Shown here: one piece after another, positions 54,971-62,115 of the stretch
Numbering within the stretch: the first letter of the stretch is position 1
Layout of the letters: each line of letters starts with the position of its first letter
Assembly: GCF_000179615.1 (NCBI RefSeq)
Contig: NZ_AEDD01000012.1
Span: forward strand, 1-64,000
Direction of reading: 5' to 3'
DNA length: 64,000 nt
From: Paenibacillus curdlanolyticus YK9
Lineage (GTDB): Bacteria; Bacillota; Bacilli; Paenibacillales; Paenibacillaceae
The notes under the pieces: model-generated
Databases searched by the model: none
Told to the model about the DNA's origin: nothing
The model's input: the letters and a program-made list of their open reading frames with translations, nothing else
Translations under genes and position numbers: made by a program

Positions 54971-55774
54971 TTAACGCAGCAATTGCAGAACGCCTTGTGG
55001 CGCTTGGTTTGCTTGTGCGAGCATCGCAGTCGATGCTTGTTGCAAGATGTTGAATTTCGTGTACTTCATCATTTCAGCAGCCATGTCCGTGTCACGGATA
55101 CGGGATTCTGCCGCCTGGAGGTTCTCAGCATTTACGCCTACGTTGTTGTATACATGCTCCAGTTGGTTTTGGAATGCGCCCAGCGTCGAACGAGCTGTAT
55201 TAACAGTCTCGATAGCCGTATCGATCAATGCGCCTTCAGTTACTGCTTGAGCATTGTCCGTCAAGCCCGTCAAACCAAGGCTCGAGATGTTAGCGTTCGT
55301 GAAGTCAACTACAACTTGATCAGCTGCGCCGCCACCCGTTTGAATCGTTACATTGCTAGCGCCACCCAACAGCGTGATACCGTTGAATTGGAAGTTAGTA
55401 GCGATGTCACTGATTGCAGTGTTAAGTTTTTGGTACTCGGAGTCCATAGCAGCGATGTCCGTGGAGTTATACGTGCCGTTTGCTGCTTGAACCGAAAGTT
55501 CTTTCATGCGAGTCAGCATGTCGGATACTTCGTTCATAGCGCCCTCAGCCGCTTGTACCATCGAAATACCATCTTGCGCGTTGCGCATACCTTGGTTCAT
55601 CGATTTGATTTGAGCGCGCATTTTCTCGGAGATCGAGAGGCCTGCAGCGTCGTCAGCAGCGCGGTTGATGCGGTAGCCGGAAGAAAGCTTTTCGCTCGAC
55701 TTGCCTTGTTGGATGTTGTTAAGTACCAAGTTGCGGTGTGAGTTCATTGCGTTAAGATTGTGGTTGATAATCAT
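54971..55774 (-). CDS. hag: Flagellin
   Basis: A 267-residue filament subunit. The N-terminal D0/D1 (INHNLNAMNSHRNLVLNN; SGYRINRAADDAAGLSISEK) and the C-terminal D1/D0 (ESRIRDTDMAAEMMKYTK; LAQANQAPQGVLQLLR) are well conserved. The variable middle is very short (about 120-190), so this is a small flagellin like that of Bacillus. ATG start with GGGAGG nine bases upstream. Preceded by a near-consensus sigma-D promoter and a leader with two CsrA-type GGA sites. csrA and fliW lie immediately upstream and a glycosyltransferase downstream. Confidence 0.98.
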   Translation of the reverse strand: MIINHNLNAMNSHRNLVLNNIQQGKSSEKLSSGYRINRAADDAAGLSISEKMRAQIKSMNQGMRNAQDGISMVQAAEGAMNEVSDMLTRMKELSVQAANGTYNSTDIAAMDSEYQKLNTAISDIATNFQFNGITLLGGASNVTIQTGGGAADQVVVDFTNANISSLGLTGLTDNAQAVTEGALIDTAIETVNTARSTLGAFQNQLEHVYNNVGVNAENLQAAESRIRDTDMAAEMMKYTKFNILQQASTAMLAQANQAPQGVLQLLR

Positions 55775-55779
55775 TGTTT

Positions 55780-55817
55780 GTTTCCTCCCTGATTTGTATT
55801 GTCCACTTCCATGTGGA
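55780..55817 (-). promoter_or_regulatory. CsrA binding sites in the hag leader
   Basis: On the minus strand TCCAC-ATGGAA-GTGGA (55802-55817) forms a hairpin with GGA in its loop; ACATGGAAGT matches the CsrA consensus ACANGGANGT completely. A second GGA lies in the Shine-Dalgarno sequence CAGGGAGGAAA (55780-55790). Bacillus hag has the same two-site layout, and CsrA bound there blocks the ribosome. Confidence 0.75.
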
Positions 55818-55842
55818 GCAGGATTTCTACCCTACAAATACT

Positions 55843-55870
55843 ATATCGGCGTGTCCTTCGATTAAGTTTA
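55843..55870 (-). promoter_or_regulatory. Sigma-D promoter of hag
   Basis: On the minus strand TAAA (55867-55870), a 16-bp spacer and a perfect GCCGATAT (55843-55850), the consensus of the flagellar sigma factor SigD. The leader to the ATG is about 62 nt. Confidence 0.88.
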
Positions 55871-55898
55871 TAGATAATCGAATTATTTTCCCGAAATT

Positions 55899-56135
55899 TT
55901 AATCAAACTTATGACTTTCTACCCAATTTTTCAAACGACTTATGTCATCTTTTGTCGAAACCGCATTCTTATTGGATTGCTTTACGTCTTCCACAACTTC
56001 TTTTCGAACAATACTATACTCTTTTGGAGCTGATATCCCAATCTTCACTTGTTCGCCTTCTATGGCTGTAACGAATATTTCGATATTCTGATTAATCACA
56101 ATGGATTGACCACGCTTACGACTTAGAATTAGCAC
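55899..56135 (-). CDS. csrA: Carbon storage regulator CsrA, RNA-binding repressor
   Basis: A 78-residue CsrA. The family core MLILSRKRGQSIVI...VKIGISAPKEYSIVRKEV is intact, including the RNA-contacting L4/R6 region and the R44-type arginine in IVRKEV. It represses translation of hag by binding GGA motifs in the leader and is sequestered by FliW. GTG start with GAGAGGA; it overlaps the fliW stop by 7 bp, so production is coupled to its antagonist. The C-terminal tail of about 20 residues is longer than in E. coli. Confidence 0.96.
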   Translation of the reverse strand: MLILSRKRGQSIVINQNIEIFVTAIEGEQVKIGISAPKEYSIVRKEVVEDVKQSNKNAVSTKDDISRLKNWVESHKFD

Positions 56136-56554
56136 GTTTTTTCCTCTCCGTTTCTTAGGGGGAAAAGCTCTGCATTAATTTTGTAATCGGTATGGTTTAA
56201 TATCACCTGTCTCCCTTCCCCTCGAGACACATTAATAACAATTGGTGCGACTAAATTCATTGTTGATTTCGAAAAGGGCTGTTTAACAGTAACGATTGAA
56301 TATACGGCTACATCTTCAGGTTGCTTAATATTCAAATTTTCTAACACTTCATCATTAATCCTGAATTCGTATTCAGGGTATGTATCGAAAGGAGATACAA
56401 CAACAAAGCCGATCCCTTCGTCCTCATCACTATTTAACATCGCGTAAGGACTTTCTTCATTAATCCCCTCTAGCTTGAAATACTTCAAATGTTCAAATCC
56501 AATTATACTGTTGGCCAAATCAATTCTCATATTTTGTAATGCTTGGTGGATCAT
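56129..56554 (-). CDS. fliW: Flagellar assembly factor FliW
   Basis: A 141-residue FliW. It binds either flagellin or CsrA. When flagellin is exported, freed FliW inhibits CsrA and allows more flagellin to be made. Conserved segments are NSIIGFEHLKYFKL, FVVVSPFDTYPEYEF, VYSIVTVKQP and NLVAPIVINVSRGEGRQVIL. ATG start with GGAGG nine bases upstream. It overlaps csrA. A perfect 22-bp palindrome separates it from the DUF6470 gene. Confidence 0.96.
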   Translation of the reverse strand: MIHQALQNMRIDLANSIIGFEHLKYFKLEGINEESPYAMLNSDEDEGIGFVVVSPFDTYPEYEFRINDEVLENLNIKQPEDVAVYSIVTVKQPFSKSTMNLVAPIVINVSRGEGRQVILNHTDYKINAELFPLRNGEEKTC

Positions 56555-56594
56555 CGTGTGAAGCCTCCAATCACATGTGGCACTCTTTTTAACT

Positions 56595-56642
56595 GTATAA
56601 ATAATAATGCTATAGCTTTCGCTATAGCATTATTATTTATAC
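56595..56642. repeat. Perfect 22-bp inverted repeat with TTTC loop
   Basis: Arms 56595-56616 and 56621-56642 are exact reverse complements (AT-rich outside, GCTATAGC inside) around a 4-nt loop. The right arm contains the stop codon of the DUF6470 gene. No T-run follows on either side, so it is not a classical terminator. It may set mRNA stability or processing between DUF6470 and fliW-csrA. Confidence 0.9.
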
Positions 56643-57202
56643 AAGTCATACGTAGATACTTCTATAGATATCGAATTCCTTTGTCTCAGGTAAATATCCA
56701 ATTTGCCTCGGTAAGCCTCGATCTCCGCCTTATGGGGAGTATATTCTATAACTACAGGCGAGGCTTCAATGTCAGTGCTAACATCTCCTGGGGCAAACTC
56801 CAGTTTCACATTATTATAACTAGGTTCAGCAACCTGATAATCAACCAAATTGTCACGGAAAAGTGCATCTTGAGCCAAATCAGCAAACGCGCTTCGAGGA
56901 TTTGTAATGTTAGACATTCGTTTGCCTTCCTCTACTTGGCGAGCAAGGTTCTGTAAAAACACCGATTTCATTTGACTATAAATTGCACTACTCCACTCTA
57001 AATTTGGCCCTTTACCTAACGCATGCCATGCCTGAGAGGAATCTATTGATAACTGCGAATTGGTTGATTCAAAGTTCATCTTGGCTGCTGGTTGCTCAAT
57101 CAGTTGTTCACCTCTCGGAAGCCTCATCTCCTGTGTTGCAGGCTCCGCATCGATTCCAATCGAAGCAAAAGTTTGGTGAATTGATAACCGCAAGTTGTTC
57201 AA
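56633..57202 (-). CDS. DUF6470 (YviE-like) flagellar cluster protein
   Basis: 189 residues. It corresponds by position (between flgL and fliW) and by its ends (LRLSIHQTFASIGIDAEPA... and the basic C-terminal ISIEVSTYDLYK) to YviE of Bacillus. The family is found only in flagellar clusters and its function is not established. It has no signal peptide or membrane helix. TTG start with GGGGGTG about seven bases upstream. It is 11 bp after the flgL stop. The 3' end lies in a strong palindrome. Confidence 0.85.
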   Translation of the reverse strand: MNNLRLSIHQTFASIGIDAEPATQEMRLPRGEQLIEQPAAKMNFESTNSQLSIDSSQAWHALGKGPNLEWSSAIYSQMKSVFLQNLARQVEEGKRMSNITNPRSAFADLAQDALFRDNLVDYQVAEPSYNNVKLEFAPGDVSTDIEASPVVIEYTPHKAEIEAYRGKLDIYLRQRNSISIEVSTYDLYK

Positions 57203-57213
57203 ATGTGCACCCC

Positions 57214-58122
57214 CTATCTCAAGTAATCAATAAGGGTTGGAGAAATAATTTTGGCTCCTGTAGACAAAGAAGCCTGATACACTGCCTCTTCCTGATTATA
57301 TTTCATGATTGTTTCCGCCATATCCGTATCTTCCGTTTTACTCTGAAGAGACGTAAGATTAAAATTCAAATCCTGTAACCGCTGGTCAATGAGATCAACG
57401 CGGTTTACTCTTGCCCCTACCTCTGAGCGAAGATTAATAATCTTATCATATCTTGTACTAAGATTTTGATACGCAGTCTGTAAATTCGCCATATTCCCGG
57501 CAGGAGTTAATGCATTTTTTATGTCCTTCAACACTTTAAATAAATTATCCGCATCGCCATTCGAACCAAAAAGATCCTCTGCCTTCACATTAATTGGAAC
57601 CGTAACTCCAGCAGCAAAACGAACTTGTATTAATTGATCATCTGGCTCTTCGGCCGCATTCGTTCCCGCGGTCGCCGCATCAAATGGTATTTTATCTGTC
57701 TTCTGTCCATTAAATATATACTTTCCATTTAATTGATCGTTGCCAATCGTAATAGCCTGTTCATAAATTTGGCTAACTTCCACAGCAATTGCATCCAATG
57801 CGGATTGCGGATTGGTACCATTCAAAGCTTGAACAGACAACTCCTGAACGCGCTGTACGATATCATTCAACTGGCCTACTACTGTATCAGTATGTTCCAA
57901 CTGCGATTTTGCCTGTGCAATGTTTTTGTCAAATTGCTCATTCATTGAGAGTTCGCTTCGGTATCGGAGCGAATAGGTAATGCCCACTGGATCATCGGAC
58001 GGTTTATTGAGTTTTCTCCCTGTTGAAAGATCATTCTGTTGGCCCTGCATCCTAGTTAGATTATGGTTAATATTGCGCATGAGTTGTCCTTGTATCATAC
58101 CTGGAGTTACGCGTAGCGCCAT
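57214..58122 (-). CDS. flgL: Flagellar hook-associated protein 3 (hook-filament junction)
   Basis: 302 residues. The flagellin-like ends are conserved: ALRVTPGMIQGQLMRNINHNL and SSTGRKLN-type N-terminal D0/D1, and TEDTDMAETIMKYNQEEAVYQASL at the C-terminus. With FlgK it joins hook and filament. I use ATG 58122 because GAGGGGG is eight bases upstream; the frame runs ten codons further without a ribosome site. It lies 85 bp after flgK. Confidence 0.96.
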   Translation of the reverse strand: MALRVTPGMIQGQLMRNINHNLTRMQGQQNDLSTGRKLNKPSDDPVGITYSLRYRSELSMNEQFDKNIAQAKSQLEHTDTVVGQLNDIVQRVQELSVQALNGTNPQSALDAIAVEVSQIYEQAITIGNDQLNGKYIFNGQKTDKIPFDAATAGTNAAEEPDDQLIQVRFAAGVTVPINVKAEDLFGSNGDADNLFKVLKDIKNALTPAGNMANLQTAYQNLSTRYDKIINLRSEVGARVNRVDLIDQRLQDLNFNLTSLQSKTEDTDMAETIMKYNQEEAVYQASLSTGAKIISPTLIDYLR

Positions 58123-58157
58123 GATTAATTCCCCCTCGGATAGTCTTTTCAATAGGA

Positions 58158-58177
58158 AAGCGGGCCTTTGCCCGCCT
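58158..58177 (-). terminator. Small hairpin between flgK and flgL
   Basis: GCGGGC and GCCCGC pair around a 4-nt loop with TTTCC after it on the minus strand and CTTTATTT on the plus strand. It could be a partial terminator that lowers flgL relative to flgK, or an mRNA stability element. Confidence 0.5.
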
Positions 58178-58207
58178 TTATTTGCTAATTAAGAATGCAA
58201 TTGCAAT

Positions 58208-59734
58208 CTACCGACCGACGATTCCCATTCCATTGATCACTTTATCAAGCGTCTCATCAATCGTCGTCATGAATCGTGCCGCTGCTGAATAAGCATGCTG
58301 ATATTTAATCAGCTCAGACATTTCCTCATCAAGCGAAACGCCGCTTACCGACTGACGTCGGGAATCGACTTGGGTAACAATGTCCTGCTGATTTGTTGCT
58401 TGACGATTTGCTTCTTGAGATTGCAAGCCAAGCTGCCCAATCATAGAAGCGTAGAATTCATCAATCGTGCCGTTAGTTATTCCGTTTTGACTGGCCACGG
58501 GGGAGAATTGGAACTTGGTGTCCTTTAGCCCTGCCATAAGATTAGCCAAGACGTTATTACCTTTTACCGTCTCATTCACGCCATTCGTTACTGCCGTACG
58601 CAAAGAAGTTGCGATATTCATTGGATCATCAATGATATCTTGGCTCAGCCGGATGTTCGCAGCTGTAATAGTAGGAGTCCCATCACTAGTCACGAAAATA
58701 TCGTCTGCTTGTGTCGGCGGATTCGTGAACAAATAACCTAGGTTATGCAGCCCGTTAATGCCCCTAACCGTTGTAGTAAGATCCGCAGCTAGTTGTGATC
58801 CATTATACGTCGAACCCGCTGGAATCGTAATCGTGATCTCTCCATTTACAAGCGTATCCGCCATTGCATCAAGCTGACTCTCGTAATCCTTTAGAATCTG
58901 GTCGCGTGAGACAAGCAAGCCTTGGATTTCGCCACCGACTACTCCCCCGCTGTTGAATTGGGTCTCGAGTGCCTGAACCGTCGTGCCCGGCGCATTCAAA
59001 CCGTCTACCAGCATAATGTTGCCTACCGAAACGTCATATCCATCAGCTGTGTTGACAACAGATACGTTAATCATCTTGGAAAGCTGGTCGACGAGGTAAT
59101 CACGCTCATCCATCAGGTCGTTCGGGTTATCGCCGTAAGCCTCAAGACGTTTAATTTCTAAGTTGAGGTCCGAAACTGACTTTGCGATAGAGTTAATTTG
59201 TTCGGTCTTGGTCGCGATATTCGTTGTTAAATCCGCATCTAAATCTGTCAGGTGTTTACTTGTCTCATTGAACGCATCCACTAGTGCAAGCGCGTTCTCG
59301 CGAACGATTTTACGGCCCGTGATGCTCTCCGGATCTTTACTGAGGTCCGTCCACGACTTCCAGAAATTATCCATAACCGTACGGATACCGGAGTCCGATG
59401 GCTCATTAAACACCGTTTCCAGCTTGCTCAGCGTGTCCGATTGGATCGACCACTCACCGAGGCTGCGGTTCGCGTTGCGGAATTGGTCGTCGAGGAATTT
59501 CTCGCGCACGCGCGTAATCGACGTGAACTCAACGCCTGTACCGAGCTGCCCCGGGATGTTGCTGCGCATGTAGCCCGGCGCCTCGATTGGGCGGGATGCG
59601 ACGAGGTTGACGCGTTGCCGTGAGAAGCCCGGCGTATTCGCATTCGCGATGTTATGGCCCGTCGTGCTGATATTCGCTTGTTCGGTGAATAGGCTTCGTT
59701 TGGCTGTTTCTATGCTATGGAATGTCGATCTCAT
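58208..59734 (-). CDS. flgK: Flagellar hook-associated protein 1
   Basis: 508 residues. The N-terminal rod/hook family motif (ANISTTGHNIANANTPGFSRQRVNL) and the C-terminal D0 (SGVSLDEEMSELIKYQHAYSAAARF) are intact; the variable middle holds the outer domains. It forms the first junction ring above the hook. ATG start with AAGGAG eight bases upstream. It is 12 bp after flgN in the flgM-flgN-flgK-flgL run. Confidence 0.97.
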   Translation of the reverse strand: MRSTFHSIETAKRSLFTEQANISTTGHNIANANTPGFSRQRVNLVASRPIEAPGYMRSNIPGQLGTGVEFTSITRVREKFLDDQFRNANRSLGEWSIQSDTLSKLETVFNEPSDSGIRTVMDNFWKSWTDLSKDPESITGRKIVRENALALVDAFNETSKHLTDLDADLTTNIATKTEQINSIAKSVSDLNLEIKRLEAYGDNPNDLMDERDYLVDQLSKMINVSVVNTADGYDVSVGNIMLVDGLNAPGTTVQALETQFNSGGVVGGEIQGLLVSRDQILKDYESQLDAMADTLVNGEITITIPAGSTYNGSQLAADLTTTVRGINGLHNLGYLFTNPPTQADDIFVTSDGTPTITAANIRLSQDIIDDPMNIATSLRTAVTNGVNETVKGNNVLANLMAGLKDTKFQFSPVASQNGITNGTIDEFYASMIGQLGLQSQEANRQATNQQDIVTQVDSRRQSVSGVSLDEEMSELIKYQHAYSAAARFMTTIDETLDKVINGMGIVGR

Positions 59735-59746
59735 CGATTACGCTCC

Positions 59747-60247
59747 TTAGAACTTCGAATTGTATCGTCCCGCGTTGGACGGACCGTATTTGAACTCTGC
59801 CGGATTTGAGTAGGTGTAGCTCTCGTCCTCCGGGCTTACGATTATCTCTAACGAGAATTGAATAAAATCAAGCGACTGCTTCAGCAATTGCTGGTTGTCC
59901 TCATTGACTTTAACTAGCTCCTTCACAACCTTGCCGAGCTGCTCGTGGAGCTGTTGGAGCCTCACCCGCTCTTCTACCTCGAACACGACGCTCATCAATT
60001 GCTTCTGCGTAACCGCAACACGCGAGTACACGCCTTTGGCAGCCATCACCTTCGTTGATTCCAAGCCACGCTCGGCCTCTAGCTGCCCGATCCGTTTGTT
60101 AAGCCGATTCTCGGTCATCATATGCTTGGTCAGCTGCTCCAGATCATTCGCGATGATCGCATGCTTCTTGATCCGCGCCGTCTCCAGCAATTCCTCATGC
60201 GCTACGACCATCTGCTCCAATGTTTCGATTATTGCTGCCACTGACAT
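59747..60247 (-). CDS. flgN: FlgN-like export chaperone
   Basis: About 166 residues, helical and rich in Glu/Gln/Leu, with the FlgN family pattern in the first 140 residues. It keeps FlgK and FlgL unfolded before export. In Bacillus the equivalent is YvyG. ATG 60247 with GGTGA upstream is preferred; GTG three codons earlier is also possible. It follows flgM by 24 bp and precedes flgK by 12 bp. Confidence 0.9.
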   Translation of the reverse strand: MSVAAIIETLEQMVVAHEELLETARIKKHAIIANDLEQLTKHMMTENRLNKRIGQLEAERGLESTKVMAAKGVYSRVAVTQKQLMSVVFEVEERVRLQQLHEQLGKVVKELVKVNEDNQQLLKQSLDFIQFSLEIIVSPEDESYTYSNPAEFKYGPSNAGRYNSKF

Positions 60248-60271
60248 GCTGCTCACCCGCGCTTCCGCCGA

Positions 60272-60556
60272 TTAGTTCCGATCCTGTTGTTTCAAATAAG
60301 GGAGAAGCTTTTCTGCGATTTTGCCCGACTCTACATGGTACGTACCCGTTGATACTTGCTCCTTGAGCGCATCGATCTGCTTCTGACGCTCTGGCGACGT
60401 GACGTTCTGCTGCGATTGCAGCATCTCCATCGCCTCGGCTGAGATTTGAACATTGTCCGTTTTCTTCTTGCGGCTTGCCTCAGCTGCGCGCTGCTCGTTA
60501 TGCTTCGCATATGGATTGACGGCGCCGAGCCGCTGGGTTTCGTTGATCTTCATCAT
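60272..60556 (-). CDS. flgM: Anti-sigma-D factor FlgM
   Basis: 94 residues. Disordered N-terminal half; the C-terminal sigma-binding region contains RQKQIDALKEQVSTGTYHVESGKIAEKLL, the FlgM signature. It holds sigma-D inactive until the hook is complete. ATG start with GGAG six bases upstream. A sigma-D promoter directly upstream gives negative feedback on the regulon. Confidence 0.95.
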   Translation of the reverse strand: MMKINETQRLGAVNPYAKHNEQRAAEASRKKKTDNVQISAEAMEMLQSQQNVTSPERQKQIDALKEQVSTGTYHVESGKIAEKLLPYLKQQDRN

Positions 60557-60579
60557 TATCCACTCCGTTCGTCGTTCCC

Positions 60580-60621
60580 AAAAATAAAAGGGCCGATAAT
60601 CATCTACATGTATTATCGGCC
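60580..60621 (-). terminator. Intrinsic terminator between yvyF-like gene and flgM
   Basis: GGCCGATAAT and ATTATCGGCC form a perfect 10-bp stem (60591-60621), followed on the minus strand by CTTTTATTTTT. It would stop transcripts coming from comFA-comFC-yvyF. The 5' arm on the minus strand also contains the -10 of the flgM sigma-D promoter. Confidence 0.85.
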
Positions 60622-60640
60622 GGCGTATTGGATTTTTTTA
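60613..60640 (-). promoter_or_regulatory. Sigma-D promoter of flgM, embedded in a terminator
   Basis: On the minus strand TAAA (60637-60640), a 16-bp spacer and GCCGATAA (60613-60620), 7 of 8 to the sigma-D -10. Transcription would start in the hairpin loop, so this transcript lacks the 5' arm and is not terminated. Confidence 0.75.
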
Positions 60641-60684
60641 TAGGAAAGCTTGACATGCCAAAAATGTACCGAAAGTACTGAACG

Positions 60685-61098
60685 TTAATATTTATCCCGG
60701 TGGCGGTCAACGGATTGATAGGCCCCGTTGCCCTGCTTGGTGTTGTATCCGTGTCTGTCCGTATTGAGATTCAATTTATTAATATCCTTCGTCAGACGCG
60801 AACGGCAGGACTCGCAAAGGTTGCCCTCGCGGATCGTATTCGTGCACATCTCGCAAGGGTATCCCATATTAGGCATGTCCATAAGCGAAATACGGCCCTC
60901 ACGGATAAATCTCGTAATCTGAGCGATGCTTACTTCCGTACTCTCGGATACTTCATAAATCGTTGCGCCGCGATTTTCCCTGAGATAGGTTGCGCAGAGC
61001 TCGTATTGTTGATCCAGATCCTTAATGCAGGCTGGACATAGGTCACGTAAGTTCTTCGCATATAATTTGCCGCAGCGAGGACAATTATCCAAATTCAT
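60685..61098 (-). CDS. yvyF: YvyF-like flagellar operon protein (zinc finger plus helix-turn-helix)
   Basis: 137 residues of the TIGR03826 family. An N-terminal zinc knuckle (CPRCGKLY...LCPACI) is followed by a helix-turn-helix part (EVSESTEVSIAQITRFIREGRI) and a second Cys4 motif (CEMC...CESC) around residues 82-100. Located between comF and flgM in Bacillus too; a regulatory role in motility has been suggested for it. ATG start with AAGGGGG nine bases upstream. Followed by the terminator that insulates flgM. Confidence 0.92.
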   Translation of the reverse strand: MNLDNCPRCGKLYAKNLRDLCPACIKDLDQQYELCATYLRENRGATIYEVSESTEVSIAQITRFIREGRISLMDMPNMGYPCEMCTNTIREGNLCESCRSRLTKDINKLNLNTDRHGYNTKQGNGAYQSVDRHRDKY

Positions 61099-61212
61099 TT
61101 GGTGCAGCCCCCTTTGACCACGCTAGGTCAAGTTGTTTATTAGTGCTATTTTACCTCACCTGAACCGCTTTTTCATAGCTTTTTCGATCATATCTGCAAA
61201 TTATATGTCGAT

Positions 61213-62115
61213 TTACCCCGAACGCGCAACGGTTATTGCATAGACTTGCACCTCCGCTTGGGGGATATGCCCTTGCAGCGCTTCCTTCAGCACTTGCGCG
61301 CAGGCGTTGACTGTGCTTCCCGTCGTATAAATATCATCTACGATTAGCAATCGAAGGATGGATTGTTGGTTATGTCGCGGATGCTGTGGGGAGGCTGCGG
61401 ATGCGATTGAAAGGGAGCCGCGTGTAAAATGGCGCTCAAGCGCCGCCTGATCAATTGCAAACAGGCCATCGGCGCTTTGCATGCGCGCATGACGGGATTG
61501 CAGGCTCTTTTTCTCCGAGTGGCGCGTTCGAATCAGCAGCTCAACCAGAGGCAGATTCCTCTGCGTACAAAGCTGCCTCGCAAGCAATTCCGCTTGATTA
61601 AAGCCGCGCTCCAGCAGCCGCTCCTCGCTGACGGGCACGGGAACGACAGCTTCCCACTTCACGCTGAAGTTTTGGCTGCGGCTGAGCAGCTCCAGCTCTA
61701 ATCGGCGGAAGGCATAAGCCAATAAATCGGACAGCGGGGCGGACAGCTTCTCGTCTCCGCGATATTTGAACAGGGCAAGGCACTCCCTTATCCGATCATC
61801 GTAACGTACCGCACTGCGGTTGCTTATAAAATAAGCCTCGCTGCGTCGCGCACAGTCATTGCATGGTCCTGGACGGCCGCATACCGCACATGCGATGGCG
61901 TTAATCCATGGCAATTGCTCCGAGCAGCTCTTGCACAATTGGCGGAGCATCGAGCTCGAAGGCAGGAGTGCGCTGACCTGAATCGGAAAGAGCGCTGCTT
62001 TATGAGCGGGTAGGCTGCATAGCGGACAGGGCGATGGCGAGGGGCTTAACAGAGAAGCGAACTGATCTGCCGCTGTACGGCATTGGGTGATCAAATAACG
62101 GAGTGGCCAGATCAT
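61213..62115 (-). CDS. comFC: Competence protein ComFC, phosphoribosyltransferase-like
   Basis: 300 residues. An N-terminal double zinc ribbon (CPLC, CKSC, CAVCGRPGPCNDC) is followed by a type I phosphoribosyltransferase fold with the PRPP loop LLIVDDIYTTGSTVNAC. ComFC is required with ComFA for moving single-stranded DNA into the cytoplasm in transformation. The ATG overlaps the comFA stop as ATGA. comFB, found between them in Bacillus, is absent. Confidence 0.94.
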   Translation of the reverse strand: MIWPLRYLITQCRTAADQFASLLSPSPSPCPLCSLPAHKAALFPIQVSALLPSSSMLRQLCKSCSEQLPWINAIACAVCGRPGPCNDCARRSEAYFISNRSAVRYDDRIRECLALFKYRGDEKLSAPLSDLLAYAFRRLELELLSRSQNFSVKWEAVVPVPVSEERLLERGFNQAELLARQLCTQRNLPLVELLIRTRHSEKKSLQSRHARMQSADGLFAIDQAALERHFTRGSLSIASAASPQHPRHNQQSILRLLIVDDIYTTGSTVNACAQVLKEALQGHIPQAEVQVYAITVARSG

